From assembly GCF_031877795.1 (NCBI RefSeq), contig NC_133971.1, forward strand, positions 85,088,446-85,152,445: a stretch of DNA of 64,000 nt, in the 5' to 3' direction. Shown piece after piece: positions 1 through 9,486 of the stretch. The number at the start of each line of letters is the position of its first letter. Within the stretch, counting starts at the first letter, position 1. The position numbers and the translations under genes were made by a program. This stretch comes from Strix aluco. Lineage: Eukaryota; Chordata; Aves; Strigiformes; Strigidae. The notes beneath the pieces were generated by a model. The model had not been told where the DNA came from and did not search any database. It saw only the letters and a list, made by a program, of their open reading frames with translations.

Positions 1-502
1 AAGGCCTGCTGGGGCTTGGCTTGGAGGAGTTTGGTCCTGGGACCTGTTAAGGTTTTGATATAGACCACTGGAGTTGTTCCATCAGCATGCAGCCCCAGCA
101 TGGACATCCCTGGGAGTCCCTCCAGGCACATGCGGAGGACCAAGCCCCCACAGTCACTGCATCCTTCCTCCCGGGCAGGGGCTGGGATGGGGAAGGTGAT
201 GCATGGGGCAGCATGGCCCCGCTGTGGCCAGTACACACCGGCTCCCGAGGCTGCTCGCAGCCTGGGGAGGCACATAAGACCGTGCTGCCCGGGACGGAGC
301 TCGTTCACCTCCCACCCCCCGAAGTGAGAGCGGCTTCAGAAATAAAACCACTTTTTGCAAAGAAAGCAAATACTTCTGCTTTTCTGCACATGAATATGCG
401 TCTCCATCCCACGTGGTTTTGGCCACAGCATGCCACCTGACTGTGGTGGAGGAGAGCAGGACGAGTCCCTGTACTGTTGCCACCTGGGCGGTGCCTGCCC
501 AC
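1..502. other. 5' flank of CD72 copy A
   Basis: No coding exon is recognisable here. An AATAAA hexamer at 341-346 could be the polyadenylation signal of a gene ending just left of the window, but nothing else supports that. An ATG at 413 is in frame with the first CD72 coding exon and the frame stays open up to it. The stretch therefore probably holds 5' UTR and promoter of copy A, comparable to the open 5' leader above copy B. Confidence 0.4.
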
Positions 503-505
503 ACG

Positions 506-2288
506 GCCCAGAGCGTGGTCTATGCTGACCTGAAATTTGCTGCGGCCTCCCCGCTCACTGCCCTCGCCTGCCCCGCAGCCCCTGATGAGGACGACAGCCT
601 CTATGAGAACGTGCAGCTGGGGCCGGTGTCCGTGGAGCCCAGCCCAGGTGAGAGCCCGGCCGTGGCCACCACCGCGGGGATGCCCCAGCGCAGGGTGGGC
701 ACTGGGTGGTGGCAGTGGGACCCCGGGGTGATGCCTGTGGGCGCTCATCTCTTGCAGGGCGCTGGACCCGGCGTTGGCGTGTCCCCGCGGGGGTGCTGGC
801 AGCCAGCCTGCTGCTGCTGCTGGTGGCCACCGTGGCCCTGGGGGCTTGCTGTGAGTTGGGACAGGGGTCGTGGGGTGGGGGCAGCTGGGGAGGGGGGTCA
901 CAGGGACGGGGGGGCTGGGCAAGGGCCAGGCTGCTGGGGGTTGTCAGGGCCAGAGGGTGCCTGGGGCTGGTGGTCCAGGAGTGGTGCTGCTTCTTGCTTG
1001 GCCACCCTGAGCTGCCTTCCATCTGCCTGCACTGCCTTCCCACTGCCTTCCCACTGCCTGCACTGCCTTCCCACTGCCTTCCCACTGCCTGCACTGCCTT
1101 CCCACTGCCTTCTCCTTGCCTCCCATTGCCTCCCATTGCCTCCCATTGCCTCCCACTGCCTTCCAACTGTCTCCCCATTGCCTCCCCATTGCTTCTCAAC
1201 ACCTTTCCATTACCTTCCCATTATATCCCACTGCCTCCCATTACCTCTCCTCCCCTTGCCACCACTGGGGTGTCCTTGCCCTTCCCACTGGCACCCCCAG
1301 CACAGTCTCTGCCCACAGTCAGACACTCTTGGCTCATTCTCCCTTGCGAGGGCTGTGCCCTGAGTCCCATGTCCCCCTGGCCGAGCTGTCCCATCCCCGT
1401 GCCCCAGCTCACCCGCCCTGTCCCCAGACTGGCAGGTCACCCGCAGGCTGCAGGACACGTCCCGTGAGCACGAGGCCGAGCAGGGCCGCCTCGAGCAGGA
1501 GGTGAGCGTGCGGGAGCAGAGCCTGGAGCAGACACGGCTGGAGCTGGCGTGGGCCAGAGCGGAGCTGCAGCGAGTGTGGCGAGAGGGCAACAGCAGCCAG
1601 CTGGAGCTGGAGAGCCTGAACGCCGAGCTGGGGCGCGTCATGGAGGTGCTGGGAGAGACGGAGAAGGAGATGCAGGAGGTGTGGGGGGAGCTCAGGGCCA
1701 GCGAGAGCACAGTGAGCAGCCTGCGCACCTGCGTGAATACAGGTAGGGCTGTGGTGGGGTGGGGGGACGGGCAGTGATGCTGCCTGGGAGATGTGGGGGC
1801 TGATCCTGGCCAGGCTGGGCCCCTCGAGCGTCTGTGGGAGGCTGAGTGCCTGAGCCATGTCCCTGCCCCCAGATTGCTGCCCCTTGGGCTGGGTGCTCTA
1901 CAGGGGCAAGTGCCTCTTCATCTCAGTGGAGAAGAAGGTGTGGTGGGAGAGTTATCATGACTGCAAGAGGAGATCCGCTTCCCTGCTGGTCCAAGGCGAC
2001 TGGCCATCGTGGACGTTGCCGGTACAGAGCAGGGGGTCTGTGGCACCCCAGGAGGGTGGGGGCAATGGTGGGGCTGGACAGAGCCCTGTGGAGCCAGCAG
2101 CAGCAGCATCTGTGGAGTTGCTGGGGTGACACTTTGAGCCCTGGGTGCCCATCCTGGCAGGCTGCGGGGAGGAGCACGGCCGGCCCCGGGGCTCCTGGGC
2201 AGCAGGCGGTTGTGGGGCGTGGGGCAGGCAGTTGACAGCTTCTCTCCCCTCAGCATTTTGTGCAGGCTGATGGTGGCATGTACTGGAT
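506..2288 (+). repeat. Left arm of CD72 inverted repeat
   Basis: This segment matches the reverse complement of 6061-7813 almost base for base, introns included. Exon spacing is identical in the two arms except for 30 nt in the intronic minisatellite between the transmembrane and coiled-coil exons. Near-identity begins just after the start codon and stops after the TACTGG codons in the second lectin exon. Both boundaries lie inside the gene, which suits gene conversion better than simple recent duplication. Confidence 0.85.
1018..1250. repeat. Minisatellite in CD72 copy A intron
   Basis: Imperfect tandem array built on CACTGCCTTCC, CACTGCCTG and CATTGCCTCC units, in the intron between the transmembrane and coiled-coil exons. 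It keeps many frames open and creates spurious long reading frames. The matching array in copy B is about 30 nt shorter, and copy C has no comparable array. Confidence 0.85.
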
Positions 2289-2740
2289 TGACGAGAGATA
2301 TCAAAATCATCATGATAAAACTGAGGGTCTCTATGAGAAGCTGTATAAAGAGTAAGTTGTTCCATCTTGGCCACCTGCACCTCTCCCACCTTCACCAGTC
2401 ATGGGCAGAGGTGGTAGGCACTGTCTGGGCATCTGTCCTGGCCACGGGACCGATGCTTGGGCACAGGCAGTGTTCTGGCCTTCCTGCCCAGGCTAAGGGG
2501 CCCTGGAGCTGCAGCTGTGTGAGGGGCACCACAGTGCTGGCTCTGTGCTGAGAACATTATGGTGGCACCTCTCACATGCTCCTTCCATTTTGAAACAGTT
2601 GGTTCCCTCTCTGTGCAAGAACATCCTATGGACATATAAGCAACTAGTATTGCTTTGATAATTTTCCATGAATCTGTGAGAAGCCCCCAAATCTGAGCAG
2701 TCCGTCTGAGATCCTCTTTCTTCTCCCAGCCAAGGGATGA

Positions 2741-3859
2741 ACTCTGAGACCCCTCTTCCATCGCAGGACTGAGGGACAGGACCTGGGGGTGCACAGCAAA
2801 GACACCCTTTCCTCCTGCACAGCCACATCCCTGCATTGTGTAGCTTTGGGGATACAGGTTGGGAAAGAAGGTGTCTGCATTTTAAGACAAGACTTGTGGA
2901 AAAGAGACTGTATTTCTGCCTACTCATGCCCATGTTTACATCCCCAGCCCCTGCCCTTCAGCCCCAGCTCCTGTGACCCAGGGAGGGGATGCCAGTACCA
3001 AGCCCTGCTCACCCCTGCTGCCTTCCACTGAGGCTGGTTTGGGAGGTGCCTCTTGCACCTTGTGAAGCTGGATATGGTGGTGCCATTGGTGTCCCCAAAC
3101 CGTGTCCCCTAGGTAGTCCTTTGGTTTTACTGCCTGCCCCTTGCCTCTGCCCCTGGCTGCTGCTGACTCCTGTCCTCCCTTTTCTCCACCCTCCGTATGT
3201 GTCCCTTGGCCACAGACTGTTGCAGAGCTGAGATTTATTCTCCCAGGAAGAAGATAGAGCATGTCCTCCTGGGCATGTGATGGTCCAGGCCCAGGGAGGA
3301 CATGCTGGTAGATGGGGAAAGCCAGGCAGGATTTACCAAGGGCAAGTGCTGTCTGTCTGTCCTGCTGGCTGCTGTGGGAACACTGGGCTGTGGACAAGGG
3401 GAGAGCGATGGGGGCCATTTATCATGAACCTTTGAGGTCACGTGGTTTCCCCTGGTCTCCTTGCTGGCAGAGTGGAGAGATGTGGCCAGGAGAAGAGGAA
3501 AACAAGGTGGGCAGAAACCTGGATGGTGGGAGGGCTGCAGGAGGTGTCAGTGATCCCTCATCCAACTGGCAACATTCCTGCGGGGTCAATTCTGGGGCTG
3601 GTGCTTCTTGAAGCCTTCACTGGTGCTCTGGATTGTGGAATGGGATGGCCTCAGCCAGCTCAGAGGCAATACCAAACTGGACAGGAGTGGGTATACTGGT
3701 GGGCAGGACTGCTGTTCGGAGGGGCCTGGAGAAACTGGGTGATGGAAGCTTGCTGATGTTGGATGGGGGAAGGGGTGACCCCCGCAGCTGGGAAGGAAGG
3801 AGAAACACCACATGTCTGTAGGAGTCTGGGCTGCTCTGGAGGGAAGTTAGTACAGGCAG
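2741..3859. other. Spacer between inverted CD72 copies, left part
   Basis: No coding exon is seen. 2741 to about 2950 still aligns, diverged and inverted, with the 3' flank of copy B (about 5370-5564), so the duplicated unit once ran past the gene. 3240-3505 is a separate repeat of the copy B 5' flank and is listed on its own. The rest has no recognisable content. Confidence 0.5.
3240..3505 (+). repeat. Orphan copy of CD72 5'-flank segment
   Basis: Clearly homologous to the reverse complement of 8268-8533, with shared blocks such as GAGCATGTCCTCCTGGGC and CTCCTTGCTGGCAGAGTGG. The partner lies about 450-720 nt upstream of the copy B start. Here the segment sits downstream of copy A, in plus orientation, with no gene after it. 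It probably marks the 5' end of a lost fourth CD72 copy or a rearrangement breakpoint. Confidence 0.7.
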
Positions 3860-4250
3860 AAGAATGCAAGGACGAAGACAAGGCCAGCAAAATAAGGCTG
3901 GCAAAAACACACAAGATAGCAGATAAGTGAGAAACATCTGTGGTCAGCAAAAGCACACAAGTCTGAGCAGAACAGGGTATGAGATAAGGGAGTTTTTGGC
4001 AAGTTTGGGGCTTTACGTACTAATTGCAATTAACCAATGCAAATGCTTGTAGAGGCGCATGAACAGCACGTGCAGATAACCTGTAGCCTACTAGAAGATA
4101 GATGAGCACGTGTACGGAACTTAGTAGAATATAAATGTAACAAGGATTGGGAAATAAACGGACGATCTGATCATCATATTGGTGTTGTGTCGTTCCTGTT
4201 CCCGCACGGAGAAATAAGGACCCTGGCAAATGGTGACCTCGACACGTGTC
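3860..4250 (+). mobile_element. Endogenous retrovirus LTR with primer-binding site
   Basis: AT-rich promoter-like U3/R sequence with an AATAAA at about 4153 ends in CA at 4227-4228. Two bases later comes TGGTGACCTCGACACGTG, closely resembling the tRNA-Trp primer-binding site of alpharetroviruses and related avian ERVs. This is therefore the 3' edge of a 5' LTR plus the start of the leader. The U3 start is uncertain and could lie nearer 3815. No gag, pol or env follows, so it is a fragment. Its position between the CD72 arms dates insertion after or during their rearrangement. Confidence 0.7.
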
Positions 4251-5564
4251 AAGATGGGCAAGCAAGCAGACATGCTGAACAGACCTGGCAGACCCACGAA
4301 CCAGAGGCTGGACAGGAGTCAGCAGTGTGTCCTTATGGTGGCAGAGCCCAATGACACTGGGTAGTAGTGGTGGCTGGAGCTCGGGTCTCCAGGAGCAGGG
4401 AGCCTGCTCCTCTGTAGGCACCAGGGAGACCATGACTGGGCTCCCCAGGACAAGCCAAACGCAGCAAGTCCTTGTTTCACACAATAGCTGAGATTGCAGT
4501 GGACCTCCTGCAATCCTGCCCCAGCCTCCCAGTCTCACCATGCTGTGGGCTGGCTCCACCAACCTCCTTCCACACCTCCACTCCCAGGAGCTGCCTGCAT
4601 CCAGCTTAGCAAAGTGGTCCCTGTCTCGTCCCCCTCTGGAGAAACACTGAGTGAGACAGGGAAAGTCAGAGCTGCCCCTGGACTCCCCCACACACCCCAG
4701 CCAGGTCGGGGACAGGGGTCCCTTATCACCCTCCTGACAGCTCAAGTCCCACCATGGTCTTACGGATCTTTCCCCCGTGGTGGCAGAGATCTCCCTTTTC
4801 CACCATGTTCCGAAGCCTCTCCAGTGCTCCTTTCTTTCTCCCACTGTCTTAAGACTCCTCACTGCACCCGCATTTCCTCCCACTGCCTCAGGGCTCCCTC
4901 ATTTCCCTTCCATCATCTCAGGGATCTTCACTGCATCCCCATTTCCCCCATGGCATCAGGGCTCCCTTATTCACTCCCCATGGTCTCAGGGTTCCCTCAT
5001 TCACCCCGCCATGGTCTCAGGGGTCCCCAGTGCTCTCCCATCTCCCACATAGTTTCAGGGCTTCCCAGCAGTTTCCCATGCTGATGGCACCACTACCTGC
5101 ATCCTCCCCAGGCAAGGCCCAGCCCAAAGCCCTGGCCAGATGATGGAGGCAAGAGAAAGGGCAGGATGGGAGCTGTCGATGCTGAGGAAAGGGACAGGCG
5201 GTAAATCCACAGGACTCCTTGAAGAGGACAGGTGAGGGACTGCACCAGCGCACCACTGGCAGCCTGGGAGGAGCATGGGAGGCGGGAGCTGGGCTCTGCA
5301 TCAGAGTCCAGGGTTACTGTGAGATGTGCTGGCTGGGGAAAACAGGGACACGCAGAAGACCAGTGCAAGGTGGTATAAGTGTATACGTGAATGTGAGAGA
5401 GGGGAATAAGGCCTGTTTTCCATGAGCCTTGCTTTACAATACAGACACTCTTTCCCAGCGCTTTGCAACGCGGTTGAGGCAATGTGTGCACAGGGCAGAG
5501 GGTCTTGGGGTGCAACTCCAGCTCCTGTCCCTGAGTCCCTTGATGAAGTGGGGTGGCAGCACAG
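4251..5564. other. Spacer between inverted CD72 copies, right part
   Basis: No gene is recognised. It holds an imperfect minisatellite (4795-5070) and, from about 5100 rightwards, the diverged 3' flank of copy B. Whether 4251-4500 is retroviral leader or unrelated DNA cannot be told by eye. Confidence 0.4.
4795..5070. repeat. Minisatellite, roughly 45-nt units
   Basis: Repeated variants of CATGGTCTCAGGGTTCCCTC separated by TCACT/TCCCAT-rich spacers, five or six degenerate units. No coding role is seen. Confidence 0.65.
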
Positions 5565-7816
5565 TCAGTCCTTGACCAGGAAAGGAAGGAGGGTCTCAGA
5601 TACGCTGCTTAGCTTCGGGGGCTGCTCGCAGATCCACTGGCACTTTCTTGTGCATTTTGAAGGCTCTATAATCCCTTTAGCTGTTAGCCCACAGTCTGCA
5701 GAATAGTCATAACTAGGAGAGAGGGCATGTCTCAGAGGGGCAGTGGCAGCATCCTCACCATGGACTCCTCTTCCCACAGGTCCCAGTGTCGCTGGGACAG
5801 GCAGGGCACCTGGCACTGGGACCAGTCTGAGGAAGGGTCATGTTCCTCCCCGCAACCTCCTGCTCTGCCACTTGGAAACCCAGCAGTGTACACTGCAGCT
5901 GGGCTCTGCCCAGGGGCCGCTCCCTCAGGACACTGCTCGTGGGAGCATCACCCCCTTTGCCAGGGGGGTCTCACAGGGGTTAAACAGCACTTACAAGTTG
6001 AACTGCTTGCTGTTCTGCCATACAGGAGTCCTCTTTTTGTCAGAAGTATATTGTGCTCCAACCCAGTACATGCCACCATCAGCCTGCACAAAATGCTGAG
6101 GGGAGAGAAGCTGTCAACTGCCTGCCCCACGCCCCACAACCGCCTGCTGCCCAGGAGCCCCGGGGCCGGCCGTGCTCCTCCCCGCAGCCTGCCAGGATGG
6201 GCACCCAGGGCTCAAAGTGTCACCCCAGCAACTCCACAGATGCTGCTGCTGCTGGCTCCACAGGGCTCTGTCCAGCCCCACCATTGCCCCCACCCTCCTG
6301 GGGTGCCACAGACCCCCTGCTCTGTACCGGCAACGTCCACGATGGCCAGTCGCCTTGGACCAGCAGGGAAGCGGATCTCCTCTTGCAGTCATGATAACTC
6401 TCCCACCACATCTTCTTCTCCACTGAGATGAAGAGGCACTTGCCCCTGTAGAGCACCCAGCCCAAGGGGCAGCAATCTGGGGGCAGGGACATGGCTCAGG
6501 CACTCAGCCTCCCACGGACGCTCGAGGGGCCCAGCCTGGCCAGGATCAGCCCCCACATCTCCCCGGCAGCATCACTGCCCGTCCCCCCACCCCACCACAG
6601 CCCTACCTGTATTCACGCAGGTGCGCAGGCTGCTCACTGTGCTCTCGCTGGCCCTGAGCTCCCCCCGCACCTCCTGCATCTCCTTCTCTGTCTCTCCCAG
6701 CACCTCCATGACGCGCCCCAGCTCGGCGTTCAGGCTCTCCAGCTCCAGCCGACTGCTGTTGCCCTCTCGCCACACTCGCTGCAGCTCCGCTCTGGCCCAC
6801 GCCAGCTCCAGCCGTGTCTGCTCCAGGCTCTGCTCCCGCACGCTCACCTCCTGCTCGAGGCGGCCCTGCTCGGCCTCGTGCTCACGGGACGTGTCCTGCA
6901 GCCTGCGGGTGACCTGCCAGTCTGGGGACAGGGCGGGTGAGCTGGGGCACGGGGATGGGACAGCTCGGCCAGGGGGACATGGGACTCAGGGCACAGCCCT
7001 CGCAAGGGAGAATGAGCCAAGAGTGTCTGACTGTGGGCAGAGACTGTGCTGGGGGTGCCAGTGGGAAGGGCAAGGACACCCCAGTGGTGGCAAGGGGAGG
7101 AGAGGTAATGGGAGGCAGTGGGATATAATGGGAAGGTAATGGAAAGGTGTTGAGAAGCAATGGGGAGGCAATGGGGAGACAGTTGGAAGGCAGTGGGAGG
7201 CAATGGGAGGCAATGGGAGGCAATGGGAGGCAAGGGGAAGGCAGTGGGAAGGCAGTGCAGGCAGTGGGAAGGCAGTGGGAAGGCAGTGCAGGCAGATGGA
7301 AGGCAGCTCAGGGTGGCCAAGCAAGAAGCAGCACCACCCCTGGACCACCAGCCCCAGGCACCCTCTGGCCCTGACAACCCCCAGCAGCCTGGCCCTTGCC
7401 CAGCCCCCCCCCTCCCTGTGACCCCCCTCCCCAGCTGCCCCCACCCCACGACCCCTGTCCCAACTCACAGCAAGCCCCCAGGGCCACGGTGGCCACCAGC
7501 AGCAGCAGCAGGCTGGCTGCCAGCACCCCCGCGGGGACACGCCAACGCCGGGTCCAGCGCCCTGCAAGAGATGAGCGCCCACAGGCATCACCCCGGGGTC
7601 CCACTGCCACCACCCAGTGCCCACCCTGCGCTGGGGCATCCCCACGGTGGTGGCCACGGCCGGGCTCTCACCTGGGCTGGGCTCCACGGACACCGGCCCC
7701 AGCTGCACGTTCTCATAGGGGCTGTCGTCCTCATCAGGGGCTGTGGGGCAGGCGAGGGCAGTGAGCGGGGAGGCCGCAGCAAATTTCAGGTCAGCATAGA
7801 CCACGCTCTGGGCCAT
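5565..7816 (-). CDS. CD72: CD72-like receptor, copy B
   Basis: B-cell co-receptor of the CD72 family: a type II membrane protein that in mammals recruits SHP-1 through tyrosine motifs and damps BCR signalling. Minus-strand exons are 7672-7816 (start at 7816; VVYADL at residues 5-10, PYENV later), 7469-7561 (TM with poly-Leu core), 6607-6921 (coiled coil, about residues 80-184), 6328-6476, 5995-6095 and 5565-5712 (lectin-like domain). They join in phase to 316 aa; human CD72 is 359. The lectin part opens DCCPLGW and closes with CQWICEQ, and has no EPN/QPD calcium motif. The first exon fuses what are two exons in copy C. The second lectin exon is 51 nt shorter than in C. The 5' leader is open in frame up to 7996, but the ATG at 7814-7816 matches the family start. 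Confidence 0.88.
6061..7813 (-). repeat. Right arm of CD72 inverted repeat
   Basis: Reverse-complement partner of 506-2288. From the coiled-coil exon to the second lectin exon the coordinates mirror exactly, so there is no net insertion or deletion. From the first exon to the TM exon they mirror with a constant 30-nt offset. About ten base differences are visible across the shared coding exons. Confidence 0.85.
7095..7320. repeat. Minisatellite in CD72 copy B intron
   Basis: Inverted counterpart of the copy A array, seen here as GGCAGTGGGAA, GGCAATGGGA and GGCAGTGCA units. It is about 30 nt shorter than in copy A, the only length difference between the arms. Confidence 0.85.
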
Positions 7817-9486
7817 GTCCTGGGCTGCCCCAATGGCCGATGGCTCCTGCCCCACTGTGGTCGCCCACTCTCTTGTTGCTGCAAAGGAGAAGTGTGGCTG
7901 GTTTTTGCATAAGCAGAAGTTTTCTGTGAGATGCAGCAGAGAGGAGCAGGAAGGCACAGCCATTGGCCCCGGCACTGCTGTGCTGTCCCCTTCCACGCCC
8001 TGAAAGTACTCAGGGTCCCCTGGGATGATGTCAGCGTGATGCAGCTCGGGGTTGGGGTGCTGGGCAGAGCTGCATGGCTCAGCTTACTGAGAATAGGCCC
8101 AAGTCCCTGCGTCAGGGGAGAGTGGGGCCGGTTTCCTTGTGGGAACAGGTCGCTCTGGGGCTGGCCGCATCCAGGATGGATGTGCTCTGTTCAGCAATGT
8201 TTGAGCATCACTGCCATGCAGAAATGTTTGCCATAATGCCTAAAATGGGTTTCCACATTGCAGTGTGGGCTCTTGTTCTCCCTTTCTCCTGGCCATGTCT
8301 TCCCACTCTGCCAGCAAGGAGACCACAGGGGACAATGTCCCAGACCTCAAAGGGTCATGATAAATAGCCCCCACTGCTCTTCCCTTGTCCCCAGCCCAGT
8401 GCTCCCATGGCAGCAGGCAGGCAGGTCGGACAAATGCCACTTGCCCTTGACAAATCACTCTGGGCCACCACCATGTCCTCCCTGGGTGTGGACCACTGTG
8501 TGCCCAGGAGGACATGCTCCATCTTTTTCCTGCGGATTCGGTGGAAGCTATTCAACCTTTAGTTTTCCAAACCTCCCTCCTGTCCCCTTTGAAGTTGGCC
8601 TTGATTTTTGCCTTCTCCAGTGACGAAGGACTTCCCCAGCTCTTTGCGGAGGTGATGGAGAGTGGCCTTGCAATGCTGCGCTCCACCAGCACCCCTGCAC
8701 ACCTCCAGTCCTACCCCAGGAACTGACTGTGTCCAGCTGTGCCCAGTGGATCCCCAACTCAGCACCGTTTCCGAAACTTGACTTTCTCTGCACGCAGTTC
8801 AGTGGAGACCTCCAAGATGCTGATGGGCTGGAGGTTGGGACAGAGGAGGAGATACTGCTGGGGCTGTATTCTGGGGAAGGGAAGGCAGAGCAGGTGTCAT
8901 TGCTCTGTGCAACTCTCTGGTGGGAGGGTTTGGGGTGATGCCAAAGCTGGGGTCTTCTAGGCAGGGACCAGGGAGAGGATGAGAGGCAGCAGCACAAGCT
9001 ACATGGGGAAATTCCCATTCCCAGAGGACAGAAGGGGAAATCTGCATCTGTGAAGAACTCCAGCCCTCCACAGGGCTGTCCCCAGGGCAATGTAGTCCTG
9101 TGTCCAGGCTGGCCCTGCTCTCACCCAGCTCTCCCCTGGCCAAGGGATTTGGATCCATTCTTGCTCAGCCACTGCCCTGACCTCAGGCTGTGCTGTCCTG
9201 GCCCTGCAGCGTGCCCAGGGGGACCATGAGAACTTTTTGGGTGTGGGAGGGGCTGGGCAGGTGGTGCTAGGACCAATGAGAGGGTGCTGGTACCCGCAGC
9301 CGTGCCTCGCTGGTCCCATCTGCTACAGCTCAGATCAAACTTCTGCTTCTGCAGACGCTGGCTGCACTTCTTCTTTGTACCTCTGAGAGACGGCTCAATC
9401 ACCGGGGAGCAGGACCATCCCAGAAAGGCATTGCAAGGGCACGGTGGGAGACAGCAGGGCTCAGGGATTGCTCAGCGCTTCCCCAC
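7817..9486. other. Region between divergent CD72 copies B and C
   Basis: Copies B (-) and C (+) diverge here, so both promoters should lie in this 1.7 kb. Leaders of both carry an AACTTCTGCTT element close upstream of the coding start (about 7910-7921 for B, 9339-9350 for C; A has a relative at 372-384). 8268-8533 is the flank segment also found inverted at 3240-3505. No TATA box or other gene is convincing. Confidence 0.5.

Larger units (their letters stand above)
503..2740 (+). pseudogene. CD72: CD72-like copy A, inactivated
   Basis: Homologue of CD72, the B-cell inhibitory type II lectin-like receptor. Recognisable exons are 503-647 (cytoplasmic, VVYADL and YENV tyrosine motifs), 758-850 (transmembrane), 1428-1742 (coiled coil), 1873-2021, 2254-2351 and 2599-2740 (lectin domain). 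Splice sites and phases are all still usable. The initiator Met codon of copies B and C is ACG here (503-505). The last exon carries two in-frame stops, TAG at 2645-2647 and TGA at 2669-2671, the second replacing the conserved Trp before ICEK. An upstream in-frame ATG at 413 could replace the start but would not rescue the lectin end. Up to mid exon 5 it is nearly identical to copy B, with about five amino-acid differences plus the start. It could still be transcribed or act as a conversion donor. Confidence 0.85.

Noticed and set aside
1018-1250. Regular repeats that might suggest a CRISPR-like array
   Set aside because: Units are short, contiguous and without unique spacers, in an intron of a vertebrate gene. 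It is a minisatellite.
413-1363. Long open frames (about 300 codons) over CD72 copies A and B
   Set aside because: They run through introns and the TGCC-rich minisatellite, which is open in several frames. The spliced exons explain the real coding part.
3860-4480. A near-complete provirus between the CD72 copies
   Set aside because: Only an LTR edge and primer-binding site are visible. There is no gag, pol or env similarity and no second LTR before copy B.
506-7813. The CD72 inverted repeat as an assembly artefact
   Set aside because: The arms differ in start codon, several residues and array length, and their homology fades into different flanks. A false duplication would be uniform, though long reads should still confirm it.
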